Below, in pieces: positions 36,970 to 46,695 of a stretch of DNA of 64,000 bases. Origin of the DNA: Methylothermaceae bacteria B42 (lineage in GTDB: Bacteria > Pseudomonadota > Gammaproteobacteria > Methylococcales > Methylothermaceae); the NCBI GenBank assembly GCA_001566965.1, contig LSNW01000005.1, forward strand, positions 46,157 to 110,156. The letters run 5' to 3'. Within the stretch, counting starts at the first letter, position 1; each line of letters starts with the position of its first letter. Position numbers and translations under genes: made by a program. Under the pieces are notes generated by a model. That model saw nothing but the letters and a program-made list of their open reading frames with translations. It had not been told where the DNA came from and made no database searches.

Positions 36970-37956
36970 TCACGAATCCGCATGGATAGAATCATTCTGC
37001 CCAGCAACTAGCGATTCTCCACAATGAGGACAACGGGAAGGATACTCTCCGGTTTTCCGGAACATAATTTTTTCACAGTCCATAATGGCCTCCGCCTCCT
37101 CCTCTTCTAGCCCTAGCTCTTGTTGGGATAATTTCAAGGCTTCGTATTCCGCCCGGGAAATCACGCCATCGGCCAGGGCTTCCCGCAATTTAAGCCGGTA
37201 AAGTTCACGCCGCTTTTGAATCTCCATGGAGAAACCCGAGGCCAAAATCCCGGCCGGCATGGCCGCCATCCCGACCCCGGCAATGGTAATCAAAACCCCA
37301 AACGCTTTTCCCAACGGCGTCATAGGCACCACATCCCCGTAGCCAACGGTAGTCAACGTCACCGTCGCCCACCAAATGGCCTTGGGAATACTGCCAAAGG
37401 CTTCGGGCTGGGTTTCGTGCTCCAACAAATAGATGCCGCTGGAGGCAATGATAATAATTATTACCATCACAAAAATCGCGGAAATGAAGGCCGAAGCTTC
37501 CCGTTGAATCACCGCGAACAACAAATCCAGGGCGCTGGAATAACGGGTCAACTTGAACATTCGCACCAACCGCAATACTCGCAGAAAACGCCCATCCAGA
37601 TTGAAAAAGTAAGTTGAATAAAACGGCAAGAATGCCAATAAATCGATAATCGCCATTGGTGTCAGCATGTACCGCACACGCCCCCGAACCGGATCCTGGA
37701 ATCTGGGGTTTTCCACGCAACACCACACCCGCAGGAGATACTCGATGGTAAAAGCAAACACCGAAAGCGCCTCAAACCCATCAAACCAAGATTGATAAGT
37801 GAGGTAATATTCATCCACCGATTCCAAAATCACCGCCAGCACATTCAAAAAAATCAGTAGCATGATGGAAATATCCACCGTTCTACTGGCAACTCCTGGA
37901 TGGCGGTGATCGAGCAATTGATAGATTCGGTAACGCAAGGACATACTAGACCTCAT
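36970..37956 (-). CDS. Voltage-gated-type potassium channel (6TM, VIC family)
   Basis: 328 residues. S1 to S4 lie at about 25-138; S4 has regularly spaced positive residues (RFLRVLRLVRMFKLTR, 123-138), as in voltage sensors. The pore helix leads to the selectivity filter TVGYGD at 203-208 and S6 follows (GVLITIAGVGMAAMPAGIL). The cytoplasmic tail has an acidic helix and ends with CPHCGE, half of a zinc-ribbon; the other ligands could be the Cys in MDCEK and His residues. It should be a tetrameric K+ channel in the inner membrane. Start at ATG 37956 or at MSLRYRI four residues later. Confidence 0.92.
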   Translation of the reverse strand: MRSSMSLRYRIYQLLDHRHPGVASRTVDISIMLLIFLNVLAVILESVDEYYLTYQSWFDGFEALSVFAFTIEYLLRVWCCVENPRFQDPVRGRVRYMLTPMAIIDLLAFLPFYSTYFFNLDGRFLRVLRLVRMFKLTRYSSALDLLFAVIQREASAFISAIFVMVIIIIIASSGIYLLEHETQPEAFGSIPKAIWWATVTLTTVGYGDVVPMTPLGKAFGVLITIAGVGMAAMPAGILASGFSMEIQKRRELYRLKLREALADGVISRAEYEALKLSQQELGLEEEEAEAIMDCEKIMFRKTGEYPSRCPHCGESLVAGQNDSIHADS

Positions 37957-38109
37957 CGTGAGTCAGGCAAGCGGGTCGTGTAGAATAAACAGCGGATTTT
38001 TCCTTAGACGAGACGGTCTACTGGAAAACAAGGCAACCGCCACGACTAACAACCAGCGTCAGGGTATTTTATTACCCACAAAACCACAAGTTTCAAGACA
38101 GGAGCTTTC

Positions 38110-39201
38110 ATGACATCTCTTTCCCGAGAAAGCATCGAAAATGCGCTCAAAACCTATTGTGATCCTCACTTGGATTCGGACCTGGTGAGCGCGGGTGCAG
38201 TCCAGTCAATCCAAATCGAGGATGGCCGGGCGTCCATCGAAATCATCCTGGGTTTTCCCGCTCGAGGCTATATTCCCCAGCTGGTTACCACACTAACAGA
38301 GAAACTCCGCGCTGTTTCCGGGCTGGAAGCGGTGGATATTCAGGTTCGAACGGAAATCACTGCCCGTGCCGTACAGCAAGGCCAAAAACCGCTACCCGGC
38401 ATCAAAAATATCATCGCCGTCGCTTCAGGCAAAGGCGGGGTGGGAAAATCCACCGTCGCCGCCAATCTCGCTCTGGCGTTGTCTCAGGAAGGTGCCCAGG
38501 TGGGCGTGCTTGATGCCGATATCTATGGCCCCAGTATTCCGCGGATGCTGGGAGTCAGCGGTCAACCGGAAACCAAGGACGGCCAGCTTATCGAACCCAA
38601 ACAATCCTACGATCTGCAAATCATGTCCATCGGCTTCCTGGTGGAAGAAGATACCCCCATGATTTGGCGCGGCCCCATGGCCACCAGCGCCCTACAGCAA
38701 TTGCTGACCCAGACCCATTGGCAGGATGTGGATTACCTGATTGTCGATCTGCCTCCCGGCACCGGCGACATCCAGCTCACCCTCACCCAGCAGATTCCTG
38801 TCTCCGGCGCCTTGATTGTCACCACCCCCCAGGACATCGCCTTGCTGGACGCGATGAAAGGGTTGAAAATGTTCGAGAAGGTCAACGTCCCGGTTCTGGG
38901 CATCGTCGAAAATATGAGCCTGCATATTTGCAGCCAGTGCGGTCACGAAGAACCCATCTTTGGCAGCGGCGGGGGGGGAAAGCTGGCTGAAAAATACGAC
39001 GTTCCTCTGCTGGGCTCCCTGCCTTTGGACATCAGCATCCGTGAGAATGCCGATAGCGGCCATCCCAGCGTTATTTATGAGCCCGACAGCCGGATTGCGC
39101 AAATCTATAAAGAAATCGCCCGCAAAGCGGCCGCGAAACTGGCGCGGCGTCCCAAGGACTTTGCCGCCAAATTCCCGAAAATCGTGGTGGAGAACGACTG
39201 A
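38110..39201 (+). CDS. apbC: Mrp/ApbC iron-sulfur cluster carrier ATPase
   Basis: 363 residues. The N-terminal MIP18/DUF59 domain is at 1-85. The P-loop [10 protein letters not shown] is at 106-115, the deviant Walker A of ParA-type ATPases. [14 protein letters not shown] is the Walker B region and [16 protein letters not shown] carries the CxxC that holds a bridging cluster in dimers. It moves Fe-S clusters to apo-proteins in the cytoplasm. AGGAGC precedes the ATG. dcd follows after 1 bp, a common neighbour. Confidence 0.95.
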   Translation: MTSLSRESIENALKTYCDPHLDSDLVSAGAVQSIQIEDGRASIEIILGFPARGYIPQLVTTLTEKLRAVSGLEAVDIQVRTEITARAVQQGQKPLPGIKNIIAVASGKGGVGKSTVAANLALALSQEGAQVGVLDADIYGPSIPRMLGVSGQPETKDGQLIEPKQSYDLQIMSIGFLVEEDTPMIWRGPMATSALQQLLTQTHWQDVDYLIVDLPPGTGDIQLTLTQQIPVSGALIVTTPQDIALLDAMKGLKMFEKVNVPVLGIVENMSLHICSQCGHEEPIFGSGGGGKLAEKYDVPLLGSLPLDISIRENADSGHPSVIYEPDSRIAQIYKEIARKAAAKLARRPKDFAAKFPKIVVEND

Positions 39202-39202
39202 C

Positions 39203-39769
39203 ATGGCCATCAAATCCGACCGCTGGATCCGCCAAATGGCGGAAGAACACGGCATGATCGAACCTTTCGAAGCCCGTCAAATCGCAGAAGTCAACGGCGA
39301 GCGGGTAATTTCCTTTGGCACCTCCAGTTACGGTTACGATATCCGCTGTAGCGATGAATTTAAAATCTTCACCAACATCAATTCGGCGATTGTAGATCCC
39401 AAAAACTTTGACGCCGACAGCTTTGTGGATGTCAAATCCGACGTCTGCATCATTCCTCCCAATTCCTTCGCCCTGGCGCGCACGGTGGAATTCTTCCGCA
39501 TTCCCAGGGACGTATTGACCATCTGCCTGGGCAAATCCACCTATGCCCGCTGTGGAATTATCGTCAACGTCACCCCCTTGGAGCCGGAGTGGGAAGGCCA
39601 CGTCACCCTGGAATTTTCCAACACTACCCCGCTGCCGGCGAAAATTTACGCCAATGAAGGGGTTGCCCAAGTGCTGTTTCTGGGAGCGGATGAAGTCTGC
39701 GAAACCTCATACCGCGACCGGGGCGGGAAATACCAGGGACAAACCGGCGTGACCCTTCCCAAAGCCTGA
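39203..39769 (+). CDS. dcd: dCTP deaminase
   Basis: 188-residue homotrimeric enzyme making dUTP from dCTP for thymidylate synthesis. [37 protein letters not shown] and [24 protein letters not shown] are the family's signature blocks, the last including the catalytic Glu. The frame extends upstream within apbC, but the ATG at 39203, 1 bp after the apbC stop, gives the exact family length. Confidence 0.97.
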   Translation: MAIKSDRWIRQMAEEHGMIEPFEARQIAEVNGERVISFGTSSYGYDIRCSDEFKIFTNINSAIVDPKNFDADSFVDVKSDVCIIPPNSFALARTVEFFRIPRDVLTICLGKSTYARCGIIVNVTPLEPEWEGHVTLEFSNTTPLPAKIYANEGVAQVLFLGADEVCETSYRDRGGKYQGQTGVTLPKA

Positions 39770-39793
39770 CAACAATCAAAAAGAGGATTTTCC

Positions 39794-40630
39794 GTGAGTC
39801 AACGTCCCATCAATACCATTCTTATCACCGGCTGCTCCAGCGGCATTGGCTATGTCACGGCTAAAGGGCTGAAAGAGCGGGGCTACCGGGTCTTCGCCTC
39901 GGCCAGAAAGGCCGAAGATGTAGAACGCTTAAAACAAGAAGGCTTTGAAGCCGTGCAACTGGATTTGGACGACAGTGAAAGCATCCAAAAAGCCGTTAAT
40001 CAAGTATTAGAATGGACCGGCGGCACCCTGGACGCCCTGTTCAACAACGGCGCCTGGGGCCAAATCGGCGCGGTGGAAGACCTGAGCCGGGAAGTACTCA
40101 AAGCCCAATTTGAAACCAACTTCTTCGGCACCCACGAACTCACCAATTTGATTTTGCCGGTCATGCGCAAACAAGGTTACGGCCGGATTTTATATAATAG
40201 CTCGGTCCTTGGATTCGTCGCCCTCCCCTTCCGCGGCGCCTACAACGCCAGTAAATTCGCCCTCGAAGGATTGGTGGACACGCTGCGCCTGGAACTTTAC
40301 AAAACCAAAATCTATCCGGTGTTGATCGAACCCGGCCCCATCCTATCCAAATTCCGGGAAAACGCCTACCACAAGTTCAAACAAAACATCGACGCCCAGC
40401 ACAGCCCCTACCGGGAACTCTATAAAAAAATGGAACAACGCCTGGCCACCGAAGGCCCCGTTGTGCCCTTTACCCTTCCTGCTGAAGCCGTGCTGCAAAA
40501 AGTCATTTACGCCTTGGAGTCCCCCCGCCCCAAAATCCGATACTACGTCACCTTTCCGACCTATCTATTCGCCTTCCTGCGGCGGATTTTGCCTTTCCGA
40601 TTACTGGATTGGGTGTTGCGCAAAGTTTGA
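39794..40630 (+). CDS. Short-chain dehydrogenase/reductase
   Basis: 278 residues, GTG start with AAGAGGA 6-8 nt upstream. The NAD(P) motif is TGCSSGIGYVTAKGL and NNGAWG is the structural motif. The catalytic set is Ser (NSSVLG) and YNASK (Tyr, Lys). The layout, with a C-terminal helix and aromatic stretch (PTYLFAFLRRIL), resembles SDRs of retinol/17-beta-hydroxysteroid type that act on lipophilic carbonyls. It follows dcd by 24 bp but a functional link is unlikely. Substrate unknown. Confidence 0.85.
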   Translation: MSQRPINTILITGCSSGIGYVTAKGLKERGYRVFASARKAEDVERLKQEGFEAVQLDLDDSESIQKAVNQVLEWTGGTLDALFNNGAWGQIGAVEDLSREVLKAQFETNFFGTHELTNLILPVMRKQGYGRILYNSSVLGFVALPFRGAYNASKFALEGLVDTLRLELYKTKIYPVLIEPGPILSKFRENAYHKFKQNIDAQHSPYRELYKKMEQRLATEGPVVPFTLPAEAVLQKVIYALESPRPKIRYYVTFPTYLFAFLRRILPFRLLDWVLRKV

Positions 40631-40678
40631 ATTGGCCTTCGAGAATACAGTAGCCACAAAATACCCTGCCCACTCCAT

Positions 40679-40704
40679 GCCCCGGTTTCAATCATAACCG
40701 GGGC
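40679..40704. terminator. Stem-loop between convergent SDR and transporter-fusion genes
   Basis: GCCCCGGTT (40679-40687) pairs perfectly with AACCGGGGC (40696-40704), loop of 8. No U-tract on either strand, so termination strength is doubtful. Located 48 bp after the SDR stop. Confidence 0.4.
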
Positions 40705-40779
40705 CAATCAGGAACCCATTTGGATTTGGGAAACCCGCAGAATCAAAAATTTGCTCAGTGCAACCTCGGACGGCACCGG

Positions 40780-43700
40780 TCAAAAATGGCGGATCAAGAA
40801 AAAGAAATAAAATGCCTTGCGCAACTCCTCCGCCACCAACACGCTGGAAGCTACTATTACCGCCAACCCCCAATCCTTGGTAGACAAGTGCACAGTATGG
40901 AAGATATCCCGGCCGGTGCCTGACTCCAGGGCAAACCACTGCAATAACACCACACCAAACAAAGACAGCCACAACCAGCGGTTGCGAAGGCTATGGCGGT
41001 TGAACACGCTCCTATGCTCCATCCGGGCATTGAAGACATTGAAAAGCTGGAACCAGACGAAGGTGGTAAAGGCCATGGTCAAAGCAGTTGCTTGATTTCG
41101 GTTTTCCAGTCCCCACCAAAGAATACCCAAGGTTCCTGCGGTCATAATGAGTCCAAAAAAAAGCAGCCGCAGTAACCGGGGCATATTGAGAATTTGGGCC
41201 TTGGGAGAGCGGGGAGGTTCATCCATGATGCTGGGGCGCGGGGGATCGATGCCCAACGCCATCGCCGGCGGCCCATCCATGATAATGTTGATCCAAAGAA
41301 TTTGGATCGGGTTGAGGGGCAGTGGCAAGCCAAGGAATGGAGCAATTAGCAGGCTGAGGATGGCGCCAATGTTGGTGGACAATTGAAAACGCACGAACTT
41401 GAGAATATTGTCGTAAATGGTCCGCCCTTCTTTGACTGCGCCGACGATAGTGGCGAAATTATCATCGGTGAGAATCATGGTGGCGGCTTCTTTGGCCACA
41501 TCAGTACCGGTAATCCCCATAGCAATGCCAATATCGGCGCTTTTCAAGGCGGGGGCATCATTCACGCCATCCCCGGTCATAGCCACGATGTGTTGGTGAG
41601 CCTTTAAAGCTTTAACGATGCGCACTTTTTGCTGCGGCGTGGTGCGGGCGAATATGGCGGTATTTTCAATCTGTTCCGTCAGTTGGGCGTCACTGAGATG
41701 ATCCAGATCGGTACCTACCAGCAGTTCTCCGGTCAATCCCAATTCTTGGCCAATGGCGGCGGCGGTGACAGGTTGGTCGCCGGTAATCATCTTGACGCCA
41801 ATACCGGCCCGTTTGCACAAATCTATGGCATCTTTGGCTTCAGGCCGGGGAGGGTCCATCAATCCAACCAATCCCAATAGGGTCAGGTCGCGGATGTAAG
41901 ATAATAGTTCCCCGTTGGAATCGAAATCAGCGACCGTCATTTCGCGCCTGGCTGAGGCCAGAATACGCAAGCCTCGGGATGCCAACGTGCGGTTGACCTC
42001 CAGCCATTGTTGACGGCGTTCTGGCGTCAAGGGCACAATTCCTTTGGCGCCCAAGACTTGAGTGCTGTGCTCAATCAATACTTCCGGCGCGCCCTTGACC
42101 AGAATAACGATACGCTCTCCCCGCCGGTGGAAAGTGGCCATGAATTTATGTGCAGTATCGAATGGGATCTCGGCCACCCGCTGCCACGCCTGGCGCACGG
42201 TTTCAAGCGCCAGACCGGCTTTGGCCGCCAGCACCAGCAACGCCCCTTCCATGGGATCGCCGACCACACGCCCGTCGGCCAATTTAGCGTCGTTACAAAC
42301 CGCAAAGGGTAAGATGATCTCGGATAAATCGGCATTCTCGCCGCTTTCCGGGTGGATTTTCCCTTTAAAATCGTAACCTTCCCCACTGACGCGCCAGGTG
42401 CGTCCTAATGCATACAAGGCGCGTGCGGTCATTTGATTGAGGGTCAAGGTACCGGTCTTGTCAGAACAAATCACCGAGGTGCATCCCAACGTTTCCACGG
42501 CTGCCAGCCGTTTGACAATTGCGCGTTTGCGTGCCATCCGGTGCAGACCCATGGCCAAGGTAACGGTGACCACCGCTGGCAGACCCTCGGGAATCGATGC
42601 CACTGCCAGCGCCACGGCAGTAAAAATCAGATCAGTCCAGGGTTGTCCGCGCAACCACCCTCCCGACAGCATCAACACCACGACCATACCCGCAAGGGCG
42701 GCCAACCGCTTACCCAATCCATCCAACTGAATCTGCAAAGGGGTTTGTGCTTCTTCGGCCTGCGCCAACATCGCCGCCAACTGGCCAATCTCGGTTTCCA
42801 TGCCAATGGCGGTCACCACCATTTCAGCCCGGCCGCGGGTAATGCTGGTATTCATATAGAGCATATTGCGGCGGTCCGCCAGGGGTAGTTCCTCCGGCAG
42901 CGGCTCAACTATTTTGGTGGCGGGGTGGGACTCCCCCGTGAGAGAAGATTCATCCACTTGTAGATTATGGGCCTGGATTAACCTGCCATCAGCCGGCACC
43001 CGGTCACCAGCATCAAAAATAACAATATCGCCCGGTACGATTTCAGTCGCGGGTATCATGCGTTCTTTGCCGCTGCGGCGCACTTCCGCCTCTGGCACCA
43101 ACATTTTTTTGAGTACGGCCAGGGACTGCTCGGCCCGGTATTCCTGATAAAAACCCAACAAAGCATTGATGAAAACCACAACCAAAATAACCAGAGCATC
43201 GGTGAGTTCACCAATGGCCCATGCCAGGCCGGCGGCGCCGATGAGAATCAAGATCAACAAACTTTTAAATTGGCGGAGCAGGATTTGCCAAACAGAGGCA
43301 GGTGGTTTTTCCAGCAAGCGGTTGGGACCAAAATGCTGGCAGCGCACGGCTGCCTCTTGCTCGCTCAACCCTTGGGCTGGGTCCACCTGCAACCGCTGCA
43401 GGACTTCTTCCACGGGCAAGGCGTGCCAGGGAACTTCCTGGAGAGGGATTTCGCGGCCATCGTCGAGAGCAAGCAGACGGCGCTCGTGGCCGGTAAGTAA
43501 ATCAACCGCCCTGTCAGCGGCATCCTGGTAGGGCAATAACACCAGATCCACGCCCATAACCTCCAGTTGACGAGAATCCTCCAAACGGTCGGCAGCTACT
43601 GCCACACTCCCCTGGAATCCCTGTTGACGCAGGCTTTGGAGCAAAGCCCGGTTAATGCTTAAATCTCGAATAGCGCTCACCACCCAGCGCACTCGCTTGA

Positions 43701-45090
43701 GAGGTAAATGAGCTATCATTTCAGGATCTTCAGCATCCAGATAGCGTGCGTCCAGACCCCGCTGCCGCGCCAAAGCCACCTGATCGGGATCAAAATCAAC
43801 ACCCAAAACCTGCCAACCCTGCGCCTGCAATCCCAAGGCGATACGCCCGCCATACCGCCCCAGACCGAAGACGATGGTATCCACCGACACATGGTTCAAT
43901 TCAAACTCGCCGGATTCGGGAAGCTGGCGCTCAAAAACCGCCAGCCAGGGTTTCAGGGTTTCATATAACCCATGGACCCGATCGATGACATAGCCGGACA
44001 GGGTAATGGTGATGAGTGCTACTAAAGTCAATAAAGCAACCACATCACCACCAAGATGTCCCAATTGCGCCCCCATGGCCGCGAGAATTAAAGAAAATTC
44101 GCTAATCTGCCCCATCACCAACCCAGCCAATCCCAAAGTGCGGCGGCGAAATCCGGCCAATCCCAGCAACGCCATGATAATCACTGGTTTAACGAGCAAG
44201 CTAAAGGCGATCAATGCCAGTGCCGCAGGCCACAAATCAATCAATTGCTCCGGCAGTAGACGGGCGCCAAGATCGACAAAGAAAAATAACAGGAGAAAAT
44301 CCCGCAGGGCTGTCAGCTTCGCGCCGACCGCTTCACGATAAGGCGTTGAAGCAAGCGCCACACCAGCAACAAAGGCGCCCACCTCATGACTGAACCCTAG
44401 AACATGACTGACTACCGCCACCAACAAAGCCCAGGCCAATGCGGTCAACATTAACAGTTCCCGGTAGCGGGCAAACCATTGAAACAGCTTGGGCAGGACA
44501 GTCTGGCTCAACAAGGCGATACCAATCAGCAACACCGCCCCCCTCACTGGCAACCACAGTAGATCCAAACCGACAAGTTCACCCTCCATGGTGGTCAGGG
44601 CCACCATCGCCAATACCACCACTAAATCCTGCACCAACAGGATTCCCAGGGCGGCACGGCCGTGGAGAGCGTCGATCTCGCCACGGTCAGAAAGCAGTTT
44701 GACAATCACCACGGTACTAGAGAATGCCAAAGCCAGACCAAGATAAGCGGCGTGCAGCGGCGTAAAATTCAGGATCAGCGCCAGGCCATATCCCAACCCA
44801 CCGGTGACCGCCACTTGAATCAATCCGATAATGAGAATTCGCCAGCCCAAGACCTTCAGCAAATGAACATCCAGCTTTAAGCCGACGACGAACAATAGCA
44901 AGGTGATCCCCAAGCGGGCCATTAGATCCACTTGATCCTGGGCTTGTACCCAACCCAATACCGCCGGTCCCGCCACCACGCCAACGGCAATGTAGGCAAT
45001 AATCAGAGGTTGGCGAAGAAACGCCCCCAATGCGCCAAAAACAGCGGCCATCACGAGGATAGCAGCGATTTCCGTGAAGATATCAGTCAT
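40780..45090 (-). CDS. Fusion: CPA2 cation/H+ antiporter + TrkA-N domain + PMR1/SPCA-type P-type ATPase
   Basis: 1436 residues in one uninterrupted frame. Residues 1-390: KefB-like Na+(K+)/H+ exchanger with about 12 helices (ALAFSSTVVIVKLLSD, LVQDLVVV, GFSHEVGAFVAGV). Residues 403-520: TrkA-N/RCK nucleotide-binding domain (IVFGLGRYGGR, then LGVDFD). Residues 555-1436: P-type ATPase with TGES at 718-721, IPEGLP at 833-838, phosphorylated Asp877 in DKTGTLT and TGDGVNDAP. Transmembrane residues FQLSTN and ILWINIIMDGPPA match PMR1/SPCA Ca2+/Mn2+ pumps, with the M4 Glu, M5 Asn, M6 Asn and Asp ligands kept. Each module alone is a complete family member. Probably an inner-membrane cation exporter; ions and coupling are inferred. 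Confidence 0.9.
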   Translation of the reverse strand: MTDIFTEIAAILVMAAVFGALGAFLRQPLIIAYIAVGVVAGPAVLGWVQAQDQVDLMARLGITLLLFVVGLKLDVHLLKVLGWRILIIGLIQVAVTGGLGYGLALILNFTPLHAAYLGLALAFSSTVVIVKLLSDRGEIDALHGRAALGILLVQDLVVVLAMVALTTMEGELVGLDLLWLPVRGAVLLIGIALLSQTVLPKLFQWFARYRELLMLTALAWALLVAVVSHVLGFSHEVGAFVAGVALASTPYREAVGAKLTALRDFLLLFFFVDLGARLLPEQLIDLWPAALALIAFSLLVKPVIIMALLGLAGFRRRTLGLAGLVMGQISEFSLILAAMGAQLGHLGGDVVALLTLVALITITLSGYVIDRVHGLYETLKPWLAVFERQLPESGEFELNHVSVDTIVFGLGRYGGRIALGLQAQGWQVLGVDFDPDQVALARQRGLDARYLDAEDPEMIAHLPLKRVRWVVSAIRDLSINRALLQSLRQQGFQGSVAVAADRLEDSRQLEVMGVDLVLLPYQDAADRAVDLLTGHERRLLALDDGREIPLQEVPWHALPVEEVLQRLQVDPAQGLSEQEAAVRCQHFGPNRLLEKPPASVWQILLRQFKSLLILILIGAAGLAWAIGELTDALVILVVVFINALLGFYQEYRAEQSLAVLKKMLVPEAEVRRSGKERMIPATEIVPGDIVIFDAGDRVPADGRLIQAHNLQVDESSLTGESHPATKIVEPLPEELPLADRRNMLYMNTSITRGRAEMVVTAIGMETEIGQLAAMLAQAEEAQTPLQIQLDGLGKRLAALAGMVVVLMLSGGWLRGQPWTDLIFTAVALAVASIPEGLPAVVTVTLAMGLHRMARKRAIVKRLAAVETLGCTSVICSDKTGTLTLNQMTARALYALGRTWRVSGEGYDFKGKIHPESGENADLSEIILPFAVCNDAKLADGRVVGDPMEGALLVLAAKAGLALETVRQAWQRVAEIPFDTAHKFMATFHRRGERIVILVKGAPEVLIEHSTQVLGAKGIVPLTPERRQQWLEVNRTLASRGLRILASARREMTVADFDSNGELLSYIRDLTLLGLVGLMDPPRPEAKDAIDLCKRAGIGVKMITGDQPVTAAAIGQELGLTGELLVGTDLDHLSDAQLTEQIENTAIFARTTPQQKVRIVKALKAHQHIVAMTGDGVNDAPALKSADIGIAMGITGTDVAKEAATMILTDDNFATIVGAVKEGRTIYDNILKFVRFQLSTNIGAILSLLIAPFLGLPLPLNPIQILWINIIMDGPPAMALGIDPPRPSIMDEPPRSPKAQILNMPRLLRLLFFGLIMTAGTLGILWWGLENRNQATALTMAFTTFVWFQLFNVFNARMEHRSVFNRHSLRNRWLWLSLFGVVLLQWFALESGTGRDIFHTVHLSTKDWGLAVIVASSVLVAEELRKAFYFFFLIRHF

Positions 45091-45143
45091 TTAATGACCT
45101 TCATTCAGGGCAACGTCAGTTGAATGGCGGCGGTGGTTAATAA

Positions 45144-45635
45144 TCAGAAATCATCACTTTGGCTAAGCGTGGCGCGGATCATTTCAATCCGCTTCCGGTT
45201 TGCGCCCAAATCGCTATGGCCCACCCGGGAAGCAGAGCGGAAATGGATGACTTTATCATCACGGTCGAGAAGAAATTCCACATCGTCAACAAAGCCAAAC
45301 AGCTTGGAACGAAATTCAGCGCGCAGATAATTGTTCTTGGACTCGACGATGGTGGCATCTGGGAAAGACTTCAGTAGTTTCTGAAGCCTTTCCCAGACCT
45401 TTTCCGGCTCGTCGGTAAAAGCGATGGGTGGTAAATAATGGGTTTTATCGTTGGGGTTGGCGTGGCTGGAAACACAATTGGGAGAATCCGGACAAGGAAG
45501 CAGCCATCCGTATTTTAGTCCCAGGGTTGGGCGGGCCGTACTACTCCGTTGGGCAAGCCACCAGAAAACCACACTGACAAGCACCAAAATACCGATGCCG
45601 GCTCCAAGTGCTATCTTGAAATAAGCTCCGCTCAT
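45144..45635 (-). CDS. DUF1499 family protein
   Basis: 163 residues. An N-terminal transmembrane helix (about 8-28, ALGAGIGILVLVSVVFWWLA) is followed by the DUF1499 domain with CPDSPNCVSSHAN, the family's hallmark Cys pair, then VESKNNYLRAEFRSKLFGFVDDVEFLLD and HFRSASRVGHSDLGANRKRIE. Predicted membrane-anchored, periplasmic domain. Function unknown in bacteria. It lies between the fusion transporter (downstream) and the LysR gene (upstream), all minus strand. Confidence 0.9.
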   Translation of the reverse strand: MSGAYFKIALGAGIGILVLVSVVFWWLAQRSSTARPTLGLKYGWLLPCPDSPNCVSSHANPNDKTHYLPPIAFTDEPEKVWERLQKLLKSFPDATIVESKNNYLRAEFRSKLFGFVDDVEFLLDRDDKVIHFRSASRVGHSDLGANRKRIEMIRATLSQSDDF

Positions 45636-45667
45636 GGGTAGATCTCCTTGATGTTATTTCCTCCATT

Positions 45668-46594
45668 CTACTCTTTGTGTTGACTGCTTGAACGGGCAAA
45701 CAATGAATGCCGGGCAGTATTATGAATGGCGGTCACGGCAGGATGCTTGAGGCGTTTTTCCAGGGAAATGACATAAAAGTGCTCGCGCACATCTTCCGTC
45801 CGGCCAATCACTTCCACTTGATACTGATGGATGACCTCATTTTCAATCACCGTGGGCGCATAAAAGATTCCCGCCCCCGCTTGGCCAAAGGCTTTCATCA
45901 GCGCGCTATCGGCGAATTCGCCCACCAGCCTGGGATGTATATTAAGATCCTCGAACCAGCGCCATAGCCTTTCCCGCAAGGCCGAATCGGCGGTCGCCAT
46001 GAGCATGGGGGCGTTATTCATACTGTGGGGAAACCGCGTGAAATAAGCACCCACCATCGACGGCACTGCAAAAAAACTCACACCGCTTTCACCCAAAAGA
46101 TGGTTAAATGCTTTTACTGGCATATCGGTGGGTAGCGGACGGTCACTCAGAATCAAGTCTAGCTTGTGGGCGGCAAGACCAGTAATGAGATTATCCAAAC
46201 GATCTTCCCGGCATTGAATTCTAAATTTGTCCGGCAAAGTCAATGCGGGTTGGAGGAGGCGATAGGCTATCAGTTTGGGAAGGCAATCTGTTACCCCCAC
46301 CGCAAATCTTCTAAAGTGCCCCTCGGTCTGCCGGTGTATGGCTTCGGTCAGTTCTTCCCCCAAGGCGAAAATCCTGTCGGCATAATCGAATACCGTCTTG
46401 CCCGGTTCTGTGAGCCTCATACCCCGGCCTTCGCGCTGGAGTAATTTGATGCCCAATCGCTCCTCCAAGCATTGGATTTGCCCACAGATGGTCTGCGGGG
46501 TTAAATGGAGCCGTTCCGCGGCGCGGGTCAGACTCGACTCTTGGGAAACCACCCAAAAGTAGTACAGGTGTTTGTAATTGAGTAAGCTCGCCAT
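45668..46594 (-). CDS. LysR-family regulator, NhaR-like
   Basis: 308 residues. The N-terminal winged helix begins LLNYKHLYYFWVVSQESSLTRAAERLHLTPQT, very like NhaR, the sodium-responsive activator of nhaA. The effector domain spans about 95-300. It is divergent from the SulP-carbonic anhydrase operon with a 101-bp gap, the usual arrangement for a LysR regulator and its target, so inorganic carbon or ion status is the likely cue (inference). It could also act on the DUF1499 or fusion-transporter genes downstream. Confidence 0.88.
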   Translation of the reverse strand: MASLLNYKHLYYFWVVSQESSLTRAAERLHLTPQTICGQIQCLEERLGIKLLQREGRGMRLTEPGKTVFDYADRIFALGEELTEAIHRQTEGHFRRFAVGVTDCLPKLIAYRLLQPALTLPDKFRIQCREDRLDNLITGLAAHKLDLILSDRPLPTDMPVKAFNHLLGESGVSFFAVPSMVGAYFTRFPHSMNNAPMLMATADSALRERLWRWFEDLNIHPRLVGEFADSALMKAFGQAGAGIFYAPTVIENEVIHQYQVEVIGRTEDVREHFYVISLEKRLKHPAVTAIHNTARHSLFARSSSQHKE

Positions 46595-46695
46595 AATTTT
46601 CCGTTTTTCCGAAAATTAGTTGATTATAATTCGAATAACATCTGACCAACAATCCATTATCTTTATAGGTATTGCAAAAACAAAGGATAATCGTC

